Positions 41,780 through 50,988 of a stretch of DNA of 64,000 nucleotides are shown piece by piece. The position numbers and the translations under genes are program-made. The stretch lies in contig CAKTIH010000001.1 of assembly GCA_934565615.1 (NCBI GenBank), positions 1 to 64,000 on the forward strand, in the 5' to 3' direction. Origin of the DNA: an uncultured Oscillospiraceae bacterium. Lineage in GTDB: Bacteria > Bacillota > Clostridia > Oscillospirales > Oscillospiraceae. Every line of letters starts with the position of its first letter. The stretch's first letter is position 1. The notes below the pieces were generated by a model that worked only from the letters and a program-made list of their open reading frames with translations, was not told where the DNA came from and searched no databases.

Positions 41780-41907
41780 ATATATGACCGTATATTGTTT
41801 AATATATGGATACATCCAAAACGGGAAAATGTCAAGCGTGCGGAGAGTTTTCCCGTAAAAAGAAAATATCCGGCGCGGGGCGGGCTGCATCAGCAGCCCG
41901 CCTTTTG
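41780..41907 (+). ncRNA. Candidate small RNA: three hairpins ending in a terminator
   Basis: The 398-nt gap between bofA and parE (41669-42066) contains no convincing gene. On the plus strand it holds hairpins at 41788-41809 (9 bp), 41821-41856 (9 bp, A/T-rich inside a GC clamp) and 41879-41902 (10 bp GC-rich, 4-nt loop), the last followed by TTTT. The terminator stands before the parE promoter and no plus-strand gene precedes it except ylbJ, 585 nt away. No strong promoter for the RNA was found. Confidence 0.35.
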
Positions 41908-41942
41908 CACTTGTGTTCGCGCTTTTTCAGCACTCGTTTCGC

Positions 41943-41970
41943 TTGAAAAATGTTGGAAATGTGTTATACT
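41943..41970 (+). promoter_or_regulatory. Promoter of the parE-parC operon
   Basis: TTGAAA (41943-41948), 16-nt spacer, TATACT (41965-41970), followed by a leader of about 90 nt before the ATG at 42067. Confidence 0.68.
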
Positions 41971-42066
41971 ATATGAGTTAAAATAGAGGGGCATGTGCCC
42001 GTAGGTTTATCATATTGTTATTGTACGCAGCGTTCTTCGCGCGCGTACCCGAAAGGTCAAGCATTT

Positions 42067-44061
42067 ATGAGCAGCACATCACCGCAATACGGAAACGACA
42101 GCATATCCCAGCTCAAGGGCGCGGACAGAGTAAGAAAGCGCCCGGGGGTCATATTCGGCTCGGACGGGCTGGACGGCTGCGAGCATGCCGTATTTGAAAT
42201 TCTCTCGAACGCCATCGACGAGGCGAGAGAGGGCTACGGCAATCTTATCACTCTCACATATTTTAAGGACAAGTCAATAGAGGTTGCGGACTTCGGACGC
42301 GGCTGCCCGCTCGACTGGAACCCGAACGAGAAGCGCTACAACTGGGAGCTGGTATTCTGCGAGCTGTACGCCGGCGGCAAGTACAAGAACGACGCGGGCG
42401 GCGACTATGAATTTTCCCTCGGCCTCAACGGTCTCGGCTCCTGCGCGACGCAGTACGCATCGGAATACATGGATGTAACGGTCTGGCGCGACGGGAACAA
42501 ATATTCCCTGCACTTCAAAAAGGGCGAGGTAGTCGGCAAGAAGGGCAAGGAACTCACAATAGAGCCCGCCGACCGGAAGAAAACCGGCACGATGATACGC
42601 TGGCGGCCGGACGTCGAGGTGTTCACGGACATCGACATCCCCGAGGAATACTTTGACGACATGCTGCACAGGCAGGCGGTCGTGAACGCGGGTGTCACGT
42701 TCCGGCTGCGCATAGAAAAGGACGCAGGCTTTGAGACACGCGACTACTGCTACGAAAACGGCATAGTCGACTACGTAAAGGAACTGGCGGGGGGCGCCGC
42801 ATTCACGGAACCGGAGTTCATCTCCGCCGAGCGCAAGGGACGCGACCGTGAGGACAAGGGCGACTACAAGGTCAAGATTTCCGCGGCGTTCTGCTTCTCG
42901 AACAAGACCAGCGCTCTGGAATATTACCACAACTCCTCATGGCTGGAAAACGGCGGCGCACCTGACAAGGCCGTGAAGCTCGCCTTCACCTCGGCGATAG
43001 ACGCGTATATAAAGCAGGCGGGCAAGTACCAGAAGAACGAATCCGCGATAAAGTTCCAGGACGTACAGGACTGCCTGATACTTGTGACAAACTGCTTCTC
43101 AACGCAGACCTCCTACGAGAACCAGACGAAGAAAGCGATAAACAACCGCTTCATACAGACCTCGATGACGGAGTTTTTCAAGGCACAGTTAGAGGTATAC
43201 TTCATTGAGAACAAGCCCGAGGCCGACAGGATAGCCGACCAGGTGCTGATAAACAAGCGCAGCCGCGAGACGGCGGAGCGCGCGCGGCAGGGCATGAAAA
43301 AGAAGCTCTCCGGCAGCATCGATATTGCGAACCGCGTGCAGAAGTTTGTCGACTGCCGCAGCCGCGACCCGGAGCGCCGCGAGATATACATCGTGGAGGG
43401 CGACTCCGCACTCGGCGCGTGCAAGCTCTCGCGCGATGCGGAGTTTCAGGGGATCATGCCGGTGCGAGGCAAGATACTCAACTGCCTGAAAGCGGACTAC
43501 GTGAGGATATTCAAGAGCGACGTCATCACAGACCTGATGAAGGTGCTCGGCTGCGGGGTCGAGGTCAAGGACAAGCACGTAAAGGATCTGTCAAGCTTCG
43601 ACCTCAACAACCTGCGCTGGAACAAGGTCATAATCTGCACCGATGCGGACGTCGACGGCTTCCAGATACGCACGCTTATACTCACGATGCTCTACCGGCT
43701 CGTGCCGACGCTTATAAACATGGGGTATGTGTACATCGCGGAGTCACCGCTGTACGAGATAGAATCCAAGGGCAAGACCTATTTTGCATACTCCGAGCGC
43801 GAGAAGGCGGAGATCATCGACTCACTCAAGGGAGCGAAGGCGAGCATCAGCCGCAGCAAGGGTCTCGGCGAGAACGACCCGGACATGATGTGGATGACCA
43901 CGATGAACCCGGAGACGCGCAGACTCATAAAGGTAATGCCGGAGGATATAGAGCGCATGGCGCAGACCTTTGATCTGCTGCTGGGCGATAACCTTGAAGG
44001 CAGGAAAAATCATATCGCCGAGTTCGGACACCTGTATCTGGACCTGGCAGACATATCATAA
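42067..44061 (+). CDS. parE: DNA topoisomerase IV subunit B (GyrB/ParE family)
   Basis: The 664-residue type IIA ATPase subunit starts at MSSTSPQYGN, with GAAAGG 10 nt upstream. It has the GHKL ATP site (LSNAIDEARE), the transducer domain, and the TOPRIM domain with EGDSA and DADVDG. Compared with usual GyrB/ParE the TOPRIM start reads EGDSALGACKLSRD instead of EGDSAGGSAKQGRD, and DADVDGFQI replaces DADVDGSHI, so it belongs to a divergent branch. Its partner A subunit is two genes downstream. Calling it topo IV rather than gyrase is inference from pairing and divergence. Confidence 0.87.
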   Translation: MSSTSPQYGNDSISQLKGADRVRKRPGVIFGSDGLDGCEHAVFEILSNAIDEAREGYGNLITLTYFKDKSIEVADFGRGCPLDWNPNEKRYNWELVFCELYAGGKYKNDAGGDYEFSLGLNGLGSCATQYASEYMDVTVWRDGNKYSLHFKKGEVVGKKGKELTIEPADRKKTGTMIRWRPDVEVFTDIDIPEEYFDDMLHRQAVVNAGVTFRLRIEKDAGFETRDYCYENGIVDYVKELAGGAAFTEPEFISAERKGRDREDKGDYKVKISAAFCFSNKTSALEYYHNSSWLENGGAPDKAVKLAFTSAIDAYIKQAGKYQKNESAIKFQDVQDCLILVTNCFSTQTSYENQTKKAINNRFIQTSMTEFFKAQLEVYFIENKPEADRIADQVLINKRSRETAERARQGMKKKLSGSIDIANRVQKFVDCRSRDPERREIYIVEGDSALGACKLSRDAEFQGIMPVRGKILNCLKADYVRIFKSDVITDLMKVLGCGVEVKDKHVKDLSSFDLNNLRWNKVIICTDADVDGFQIRTLILTMLYRLVPTLINMGYVYIAESPLYEIESKGKTYFAYSEREKAEIIDSLKGAKASISRSKGLGENDPDMMWMTTMNPETRRLIKVMPEDIERMAQTFDLLLGDNLEGRKNHIAEFGHLYLDLADIS

Positions 44062-44081
44062 ATCATGGGGAGACATAGAGA

Positions 44082-44396
44082 ATGAGAAACTACTCAACTT
44101 TCACAAACAACTTCACCTACGGCAGGGACCTTGTAAAGAAGCTCGTCATCGCGGCGGCCATCGCGTGCGTGCTCGGTCTGCTCACGCAGAGCAATCCCAC
44201 ACTGCAGCTCATCTTCGTCGTCGCGTCGACGCTCGTATTCGCCTACGCGATATACGTCATCTTCAAGTTCTGCCGCTGCCCGAGCTGCAACAAGGTCATC
44301 TTCTTCGGCCTGCTCGCGGCAAAGACCTGCCCGCGCTGCAAGCGCAGCCTCACCACCGGCCAGAAGGTCAAGAAGAGCAAGGCGGCAAAATACTGA
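44082..44396 (+). CDS. Small membrane protein with a zinc-ribbon, between parE and parC
   Basis: I do not recognise a family. The 104-residue protein has two transmembrane helices (about 20-38 and 43-63) followed by a zinc-ribbon-like pair CPSCNKV and CPRCKRS in a basic tail rich in Lys. The ribosome site GGGAGA and gaps of 20 and 38 nt to parE and parC place it inside the topoisomerase operon. A membrane-tethered nucleic-acid or protein binding role is possible but not shown. Confidence 0.8.
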   Translation: MRNYSTFTNNFTYGRDLVKKLVIAAAIACVLGLLTQSNPTLQLIFVVASTLVFAYAIYVIFKFCRCPSCNKVIFFGLLAAKTCPRCKRSLTTGQKVKKSKAAKY

Positions 44397-44434
44397 TATC
44401 CGGCGCTCGATGCCGGAGATAAGGGCGTAAAGCA

Positions 44435-46675
44435 ATGGCAAAGAAAACACCACAGGAAAAGAAAAGCTACAACAACCCAAACGTCGTCGGCCTGCGCGCC
44501 GAGGTGCTGGAGCAGCCGATAACCGAGACGCTCGAGACAAACTACATGCCATACGCGATGTCGGTAATAGTCTCGCGCGCGATACCGGAGATAGACGGCT
44601 TCAAGCCCTCGCACAGAAAGCTGCTGTACACGATGTTCAAGATGGGGCTGCTGACGGGCGCGCGCACGAAGAGCGCGAACATCGTCGGCCAGACGATGCG
44701 CTTAAACCCCCACGGCGACGCGGCGATATACGAGACGATGGTGCGCCTTTCGGCGGGCTATCAGGCGCTGCTGACGCCGTTTGTCGACTCCAAGGGCAAC
44801 TTCGGCAAGGTCTTCTCGCGCGACATGTCCTATGCGGCGTCGCGTTACACCGAGGCTAAGCTCTCCGCGATATGCGCAGAGCTCTTCCGCGACATTGACA
44901 AGGACACGGTCGACCTCGTGGACAACTACGACGGGAGCATGAAGGAGCCGTCGCTTCTGCCGACGGCGTTTCCGAACGTGCTGGTATCGGCGAACATGGG
45001 CATCGCGGTCGGCATGGCAAGCCAGATATGCGGCTTTAACCTCGCCGAGGTCTGCGACACGACAGTCGCGTGGCTGCGCGACCCGGAGCATGACCTGCTC
45101 TCGACCATGCCGGCACCGGACTTTCCCACCGGCGGTGAGATCATCTACGACCGCGCGCAGATGGAGAGCATCTACCGCACGGGACGCGGCAGCTTCAAGG
45201 TGCGGGCGCGCTGGCGCTATATCCAGAAAGAGAACATAATAGAGATATACGAAATTCCGTATACCACGACCTCTGAAGCGATCATCGACAAGGTCGCGGA
45301 GCTTATAAAGACGGGGAAGATACGCGAGATAAACGACATGCGCGACGAGACCGATCTGAGCGGTCTGCGCCTGGCGATAGACCTCAAGCGCGGAGCGGAC
45401 CCCGACAAGCTCATGCAGAAGCTCTTCCGCATGACGACGCTCCAGGACGCGTTCCCCTGCAACTTCAACATCCTCGTTGCGGGCAACCCGCGCGTGATGG
45501 GTGTGGGCGAGATACTCGAGGAGTGGACGGCGTGGCGCATCGAGTGCATCCGCCGCCGCGTGTTCTTCGACCTCAACAAGAAGAAGGAGAAGCTGCACCT
45601 GCTCAAGGGTCTTGAGCGGATACTGCTCGACATTGACCGCGCGATAGACATCATCCGCAACACCGAGCTTGAGAGCGAGGTCGTGCCGAACCTGATGATG
45701 GGCTTCGGGATAGACCAGACGCAGGCGGAGTTCGTCGCGGAGATCAAGCTGCGCAACATAAACCGCGAATATATCCTCAAGCGCACCTCCGAGACGGAAG
45801 AACTTGAGCGCGACATCGAGGAGCTGGAATCGATAGTCAACAACCGCCGCAAGCTCAAAGCGATCATCATCGACGAGCTCAAGGCGATATCCAAGAAGTA
45901 CGGCGCGCCGAGAAAAACCGGCATCGTCTACGCATCCGAGCTTGAGGAGCCGGACGAAGAGGAGCAGGTCGAGGACTACGCCGTGACGCTGTTCCTCTCG
46001 CGCGAGGGCTACTTCAAGAAGATAACCGCGCAGTCGCTGCGCATGAGCGGCGAGCAGAAGTACAAGGACGGCGACGAACTGGCGGTCAGCTTCGAGTCCA
46101 CGAACCGCGCAGAGCTGCTGTTTCTCACCGACAAGCAGCAGATGTACAAGGCGCGCGTGTCCGACTTTGAGGACGGCAAGGCGTCCGTGCTCGGCATATA
46201 TCTGCCGACGCGGCTCAAGATGGACGAGGGCGAGAGCGTCATTGCGATGATCGACCCCGGCGACTATAAGAAGCACCTGCTGCTGATATTCGAAAACGGC
46301 AAGGCCGCGCGCATCGAGCTGTCGGCCTACGAGACGAAGACGAACCGGCGCAAGCTCGTCGGCGCGTGCTCGGACAAGAGCCCGGTAAAGGCCGTGATGC
46401 TCATAGGCGAGGAGTTCGACGTCGCCTGCTACTCAAGCGACGGGCGGGCAATGATATTCAACACAGCACTGCTCCAGCCCAAGACCAGCCGCAGCACACA
46501 GGGCGTGGCAGTGATGAGCCTCAAGGCAAAGCGCGTACTCGAAAAGGCGCTGCCGCTCAAGGACAGCGATATCCAGAACACCGCACGCTACAGGGTGCGC
46601 AGCATCCCGGCGGCGGGCGCACTCATAAAGGGCGAGGACAGGGCGGAAAAGCAGCTGTCGCTCATGGACGAATAA
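44435..46675 (+). CDS. parC: DNA topoisomerase IV subunit A (GyrA/ParC family)
   Basis: The 746-residue subunit has the winged-helix catalytic domain with active-site Tyr138 in AASRYTEAKLS, the quinolone-region segment around residue 85-95 (GQTMRLNPHGD), a tower and coiled-coil gate, and a beta-pinwheel C-terminal domain with degenerate repeats. I see no GyrA box (QRRGGKG), which supports ParC rather than GyrA. It cuts and passes DNA with ParE to decatenate chromosomes. The downstream yitT is only 21 nt away and probably co-transcribed. Confidence 0.88.
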   Translation: MAKKTPQEKKSYNNPNVVGLRAEVLEQPITETLETNYMPYAMSVIVSRAIPEIDGFKPSHRKLLYTMFKMGLLTGARTKSANIVGQTMRLNPHGDAAIYETMVRLSAGYQALLTPFVDSKGNFGKVFSRDMSYAASRYTEAKLSAICAELFRDIDKDTVDLVDNYDGSMKEPSLLPTAFPNVLVSANMGIAVGMASQICGFNLAEVCDTTVAWLRDPEHDLLSTMPAPDFPTGGEIIYDRAQMESIYRTGRGSFKVRARWRYIQKENIIEIYEIPYTTTSEAIIDKVAELIKTGKIREINDMRDETDLSGLRLAIDLKRGADPDKLMQKLFRMTTLQDAFPCNFNILVAGNPRVMGVGEILEEWTAWRIECIRRRVFFDLNKKKEKLHLLKGLERILLDIDRAIDIIRNTELESEVVPNLMMGFGIDQTQAEFVAEIKLRNINREYILKRTSETEELERDIEELESIVNNRRKLKAIIIDELKAISKKYGAPRKTGIVYASELEEPDEEEQVEDYAVTLFLSREGYFKKITAQSLRMSGEQKYKDGDELAVSFESTNRAELLFLTDKQQMYKARVSDFEDGKASVLGIYLPTRLKMDEGESVIAMIDPGDYKKHLLLIFENGKAARIELSAYETKTNRRKLVGACSDKSPVKAVMLIGEEFDVACYSSDGRAMIFNTALLQPKTSRSTQGVAVMSLKAKRVLEKALPLKDSDIQNTARYRVRSIPAAGALIKGEDRAEKQLSLMDE

Positions 46676-46696
46676 GATAAAATAAAGGAGAAGCAT

Positions 46697-47578
46697 ATGA
46701 GTCTGAACAAGGCCCCGAAGGGTACTCTCGGTCTTGCACTGAAATTTCTCATGATAATTCTCGGCTCGGCGGTATACGCCGTCGGCTTCCAGTTCTTCAT
46801 GTACCCGAACTCGATAACCTCCGGCGGCATCATCGGTATAGCGATGATAATTAACGAGCTTACGAAGCTGCCCGTCGGTACGATGACGATCATCCTCAAT
46901 GTTCCGCTCTTCGCGATAGCGTGGCGGCACTTCGGTGCGGGCTTCATGTTCAGCTCGTTCATAGGCATGGCGTTAAGCTCCGCCTTAGTCGACCTGTTTG
47001 CGCTGTTCGGGATAGTGGCGACGACCGACCCGATGCTCGGCGCGATAATCGGCGGGACGATAAAGGGCGCGGGGCTCGGGATAATCTACTTCGTCGGCGC
47101 GACGACCGGCGGGGTCGACATTGTGGCAAAGTTCATGCGGCAGCGCTTCGCGTATATTAACTTCGGGACGCTGATACTGATACTCGACGCGGTAATAATC
47201 GTGGCCTACGCGCTGATACTCAACAAATACGAGAGCGCGATGTACTCCATTATCTGCATGTTCGTCACCGGGCGGGTCATCGACCTTGTGCTCTACGGCA
47301 TAGACAATTCGAGCGTGTGCTATATCATCAGCACGAAGAACGATGAGATAAGCCATGAGATAATCTCCGGCCACCTGCACCGCGGCGTGACGCTCCTCAA
47401 CGCGACGGGCGCATACTCCGGTGAGCGGCACGACGTTATCATGTGCGTCATAAAGCGCCCGCAGATAGCCGAGCTCAAGCGCCTTGTGAAGGGCATAGAC
47501 GAGCATGCCTTTTTCGTCGTGACGGACGCAAAGAACGTGTTCGGCAACGGCTTTGAAAGCATATCCGAGGTGAAGTGA
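46697..47578 (+). CDS. YitT-family membrane protein (DUF161/DUF2179)
   Basis: The 293-residue protein has five to six N-terminal membrane segments with the family pattern YPNSITSGGIIGIAMI and GATTGGVDIVAK, followed by a C-terminal soluble DUF2179 domain (about 215-290, GVTLLNATGAYSGE, VVTDAKNVFGNGF). YitT proteins are common in Firmicutes and their transport role is unproven. A ribosome site AAAGGAG lies 7 nt before the ATG. Confidence 0.9.
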   Translation: MSLNKAPKGTLGLALKFLMIILGSAVYAVGFQFFMYPNSITSGGIIGIAMIINELTKLPVGTMTIILNVPLFAIAWRHFGAGFMFSSFIGMALSSALVDLFALFGIVATTDPMLGAIIGGTIKGAGLGIIYFVGATTGGVDIVAKFMRQRFAYINFGTLILILDAVIIVAYALILNKYESAMYSIICMFVTGRVIDLVLYGIDNSSVCYIISTKNDEISHEIISGHLHRGVTLLNATGAYSGERHDVIMCVIKRPQIAELKRLVKGIDEHAFFVVTDAKNVFGNGFESISEVK

Positions 47579-47580
47579 AA

Positions 47581-48708
47581 ATGATGAAGCGCCTTGGCGC
47601 GCTGGCGGCGCTGCTGCTGGCAATGGGTCTGCTGTGCGGCTGCAGCCTGCTGAATAACGAATATGTCTCCGTCAAGGACTACACCCCCTCCGTTCAGGAG
47701 GAGAGCAGTGCCGACGGAAAAGTCACGGTGAAGAACTTCTCCGCGCTCAAGCAAGCACTGCTCAAGATGGCCTACGCCGGCAAGACCGAGGGGACAATAG
47801 TCTTTGACGCGGCCTACGACGGGGACACCACGGCGGACATGGCGAGCGCCTGCTGGCAGGTGCGCACGCAGGACGCGCTGTGCGCATACTGCGTGGAGAA
47901 CATGGCGTATGAGATAAACAAAATAGTCACGATAAACGAGGCGAGCGTCTACATAAGCTATTCGGACGTGAGCGAGGCGGCGGGAACTATACGGCACCTT
48001 GCCTTCTCCTCGGGTATTGACGAGATCGTACGCGAGGCGCTGTCCGAGGGTGAGAAAAAGCTCGTCGTGCTCATAAGCCGCAGCGCGTACAGCGCAGAGG
48101 ACATGGCCGCCGCGGTCACGCGCGTATACAGGGAGGACCCCGCGCTCGTGCCGAAGGAGCCGCTCGCGAGCGTCAACATGTACAGCGGCACGGGAGCACA
48201 GAGGCTCTACGAGATAAGCATAAACTACGGCATGACGGGCGAGGAGCTTGACGCGCGCACGGCGCAGCTGCAGGCTATCGACGCCTTTGCGGAGCTTGAC
48301 ACGGACGGTATGAGCGAGGCGGAGCTTGCATACGCCGCGTGCGAATACCTGACGGAGCACTGCGCCGTCTCCGATGACAGGAGCGACAACACCGCCTACG
48401 CCGCGCTCGTCGGCGGGCGGGCAAACAGCGAGGGCGCGGCGCTGGCCTACATCGTGCTGTGCCGAGAGCTGGGAATCGACTGCCGCATCGTCTACGGTCA
48501 GGAGGACTGGACGGAGCACTGCTGGAACATCGTGCGCATAGACGGAAGCTACTACCACGTCGACATCACGGCTGTGATTGAGGACGGCGCCGAGGCAGGG
48601 TTCCTGATGAACGACGAGATGGCATGGGGCCGCTACAGATGGGACGTGTCGTCCTACCCGAAGTGCTCGGGCGAGCTGCGCTACGGCGATCTGCTTTTTG
48701 ACGAATGA
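47581..48708 (+). CDS. Transglutaminase-like lipoprotein lacking the catalytic Cys
   Basis: The 375-residue protein has a lipoprotein signal (LLAMGLLCGCS), an N-terminal region without recognisable motif (about 25-230) and a C-terminal transglutaminase-like domain. The alignment GRANSEGAALAY with the usual G-x-x-x-C-E-G-Y-A block puts Ser283 at the catalytic Cys. His313 (TEHCWNIV) and Asp328 (YYHVDIT) of the triad are kept. The domain may therefore be non-catalytic and bind a wall component, or use Ser. The ATG lies 2 nt after the yitT stop, so coupling is likely. Confidence 0.8.
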   Translation: MMKRLGALAALLLAMGLLCGCSLLNNEYVSVKDYTPSVQEESSADGKVTVKNFSALKQALLKMAYAGKTEGTIVFDAAYDGDTTADMASACWQVRTQDALCAYCVENMAYEINKIVTINEASVYISYSDVSEAAGTIRHLAFSSGIDEIVREALSEGEKKLVVLISRSAYSAEDMAAAVTRVYREDPALVPKEPLASVNMYSGTGAQRLYEISINYGMTGEELDARTAQLQAIDAFAELDTDGMSEAELAYAACEYLTEHCAVSDDRSDNTAYAALVGGRANSEGAALAYIVLCRELGIDCRIVYGQEDWTEHCWNIVRIDGSYYHVDITAVIEDGAEAGFLMNDEMAWGRYRWDVSSYPKCSGELRYGDLLFDE

Positions 48709-48711
48709 CGC

Positions 48712-48740
48712 TTGAAACCGCACGGCTTTGATGCTATACT
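48712..48740 (+). promoter_or_regulatory. Promoter of the DUF2007-like gene
   Basis: TTGAAA (48712-48717), 17-nt spacer, TATACT (48735-48740), right after the upstream stop codon. Confidence 0.7.
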
Positions 48741-48773
48741 TCATTTAGAAAATATTGGTGTGGAGAATTATTT

Positions 48774-49088
48774 ATGGACGAAAAGAAAAACTGGGGGCGC
48801 GTCATACGCGGTGAGCTGTACGAGCGCTGGCCCAAGGATGAAAACGGAGAGCCGGAAGAACCGGCATGGCTCTGCAACTGCGCAAACCTCAACATGGGCG
48901 ATGAGCTGACGATAAACATGCTCGAAGCCTACGGCATCCCCTGCCTGAAGATATACCCCGGCGACGGCGAGTTCGGCCGCCTTGTGCTCGGCATGAGCGG
49001 ACAGGGCACGGATGTGCTCGTCCCGCAGAGCATGCTGGAGGACGCAAAGGCGCTGCTCAGCGGCGAGGCAGAGATACCCGAAGAGTAG
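48774..49088 (+). CDS. Putative signal-transducing protein, DUF2007-like
   Basis: A 104-residue soluble acidic protein whose middle (WLCNCANLNMGDELTINMLE, GIPCLKIYPGDG, TDVLVPQSMLEDAKALL) follows the DUF2007 pattern: a small alpha/beta fold that reads like a PII-type signal domain. The actual role is unknown. It has its own promoter and is 85 nt upstream of the phosphohexomutase gene. Confidence 0.7.
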   Translation: MDEKKNWGRVIRGELYERWPKDENGEPEEPAWLCNCANLNMGDELTINMLEAYGIPCLKIYPGDGEFGRLVLGMSGQGTDVLVPQSMLEDAKALLSGEAEIPEE

Positions 49089-49173
49089 ACACACCGGCGC
49101 GGCCGGACAAAATAAAACCACATTCCCGGAGGAAACGGGAGAACAAATGAAAACCTGAAGGGAGTATTCCGCT

Positions 49174-50907
49174 ATGTCAAAATCCTATATGGAAGAATAC
49201 CAGCGCTGGCTGGACAGCCCGGCACTCAGCGAAGAAGAGTGGAAGGAACTCAATTCCATAGCCGGTGACGAGAAGGAGATAGAAAACCGCTTCTATGCCC
49301 CGCTCGAATTCGGCACGGCAGGTCTGCGCGGCACGATGAAGCTCGGCCTGCACAACATGAACATACACATAATCCGCCACGCGACTCAGGCCTTCGCAAA
49401 CGTCATCCTCGCAGACGGTGAGGACGCCAAGAGCCGCGGCATAGTCATCGCGCACGACTGCCGTCTCAACGGCGTGCAGTTTTCAAAGGAAGCGGCCTGC
49501 GTCATGGCGGCAAACGGCATACACGTCCGTTTCTTCGATGCGCTGCGCCCGACGCCCGAGCTGAGCTTTGCGGTGCTGCACTACGGCACGGCGGCCGGCC
49601 TCAACATCACGGCAAGCCACAACCCCAAGGAATATAACGGCTACAAGGTCTACTGGTCCGACGGCGCGCAGCTGCCGCCTCACAAGGCCGAAGCCATCGC
49701 AAAGCAGATGGAAGCGATAGACATCTTCACGGGCTTCAAGACCTGCGACTTTGACGAGGCTGTCGCCGAGGGCAAGATCGAGATCATCGGCCAGGAAACG
49801 GACGAACTCTTCCTCGAAAACGTCATGACCCAGGCGATCGACAAGGACGTCGTCAAAGAGGTCGCGGACGATCTGCGCATCGTATACACGCCGTTCCACG
49901 GCTGCGGCTACAAGCTCGTCCCCGAAGCGCTGCGCCGCCTCGGCATAAAGCACCTCTATCCCGTCGAGCAGCAGATGGTGATCGACGGGCGCTTCCCGAC
50001 GGTCGAGAGCCCGAACCCCGAGAATCCCGAAGGCTTCTATCTTGCGGTCGATCTGGCAAAGCGCGTGAACAGCGACCTTATCATCGGCACCGACCCCGAC
50101 TCCGACCGCATAGGCACGATGGTGCGCGGAGCCGACGGCGAATACAGCGTCATCACCGGCAACCAGCTCGGCTGCCTGCTGCTGGACTACGTCATCAACG
50201 CCCGCCGCGCCACCGGCACGATGCCCGAAAACCCCGGCGCGATGGCAAGCATAGTCTCCACCTCGATGGCAAGGACCATCTGCGAGAAGAACGGCGTACA
50301 CTTTGAGGACACCTTCACGGGCTTTAAGTTCATGGCAGAGCTTGTGAACCACTGGGACGCCGCGGGGACATACCACTACATCTTTGCCTTTGAAGAGAGC
50401 TACGGCTACATGATGGGCAACTATGTGCGCGACAAGGACGCGGTCACGGCCTCGATGATGGTCGCGGAGATGGCGGCGCACTACCACAAGCTCGGCATGA
50501 CCCTGCTCGACGCGCTCAAGGCCCTGTACGAAAAATACGGCTATTACAAGGAAAAGACGCTCAACCTCGTCATGCCCGGCGTGGACGGCGTTGAAAAGAT
50601 GAAGGGGCTCATGGCTCAGCTTCGCAGCAACCCGCCTGAGGAGATAAGCGGCGTTGAGGTCGTGCGCATGAGAGACTATTCCGACGGCAGCATCTACGTC
50701 GCAGGTCTCGGCAAGGTCGGCACTACCCCGTTCTCCGGCTCGAACGTCCTCTACTTCGAGCTGGCCGATGGCTGCACCTTTATCATCCGTCCCTCCGGCA
50801 CGGAGCCGAAGATAAAGATCTACCTGCTCGTAAAGGGCAGCGACATGGCGCAGTGCGAGGAGCGCATTGAGAAGTACTTCAATTACGCAAACGCACTCGG
50901 AAAGTAA
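49174..50907 (+). CDS. Phosphoglucomutase/phosphomannomutase (alpha-D-phosphohexomutase)
   Basis: The 577-residue enzyme has the four-domain phosphohexomutase layout: phosphoserine loop NITASHNPKEYNGYKVYW near residue 150, the Mg-binding GTDPDSDRIG near residue 308, the sugar-binding FAFEESYGYM near 408, and the phosphate-binding RPSGTEPKIKIY near the C-terminus. It interconverts hexose 1- and 6-phosphates and supplies precursors for UDP-glucose, which ugd in this window consumes. AAGGGAG lies 9 nt before the ATG. It ends at a strong terminator. Confidence 0.95.
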   Translation: MSKSYMEEYQRWLDSPALSEEEWKELNSIAGDEKEIENRFYAPLEFGTAGLRGTMKLGLHNMNIHIIRHATQAFANVILADGEDAKSRGIVIAHDCRLNGVQFSKEAACVMAANGIHVRFFDALRPTPELSFAVLHYGTAAGLNITASHNPKEYNGYKVYWSDGAQLPPHKAEAIAKQMEAIDIFTGFKTCDFDEAVAEGKIEIIGQETDELFLENVMTQAIDKDVVKEVADDLRIVYTPFHGCGYKLVPEALRRLGIKHLYPVEQQMVIDGRFPTVESPNPENPEGFYLAVDLAKRVNSDLIIGTDPDSDRIGTMVRGADGEYSVITGNQLGCLLLDYVINARRATGTMPENPGAMASIVSTSMARTICEKNGVHFEDTFTGFKFMAELVNHWDAAGTYHYIFAFEESYGYMMGNYVRDKDAVTASMMVAEMAAHYHKLGMTLLDALKALYEKYGYYKEKTLNLVMPGVDGVEKMKGLMAQLRSNPPEEISGVEVVRMRDYSDGSIYVAGLGKVGTTPFSGSNVLYFELADGCTFIIRPSGTEPKIKIYLLVKGSDMAQCEERIEKYFNYANALGK

Positions 50908-50925
50908 ATAACAGGAAACGATCAA

Positions 50926-50968
50926 TGCCGCCGCTGCCCGGGCGTACCGGCAGCGGCGGCAAATATTT
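50926..50968 (+). terminator. Intrinsic terminator of the phosphohexomutase gene
   Basis: A 12-bp GC-rich stem (50927-50938 with 50949-50960), 10-nt loop, then AAATATTTT. Confidence 0.75.
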
Positions 50969-50988
50969 TGGAAAGCAAAAAATAATCA

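Noticed and set aside
41795..41986. A 63-codon plus-strand frame in the bofA-parE gap
   Set aside because: It reads through the terminator hairpin and the parE promoter and has no ribosome site.
44702..46276. A 524-codon open frame on the minus strand
   Set aside because: It is antisense to parC, which carries the active-site Tyr and full domain order; the frame has no motif or ribosome site.
47320..48744. A 474-codon minus-strand frame
   Set aside because: It is the shadow of yitT and the transglutaminase-like lipoprotein gene.
49483..50925. A 480-codon minus-strand frame
   Set aside because: Antisense to the phosphohexomutase gene, which has all catalytic loops.
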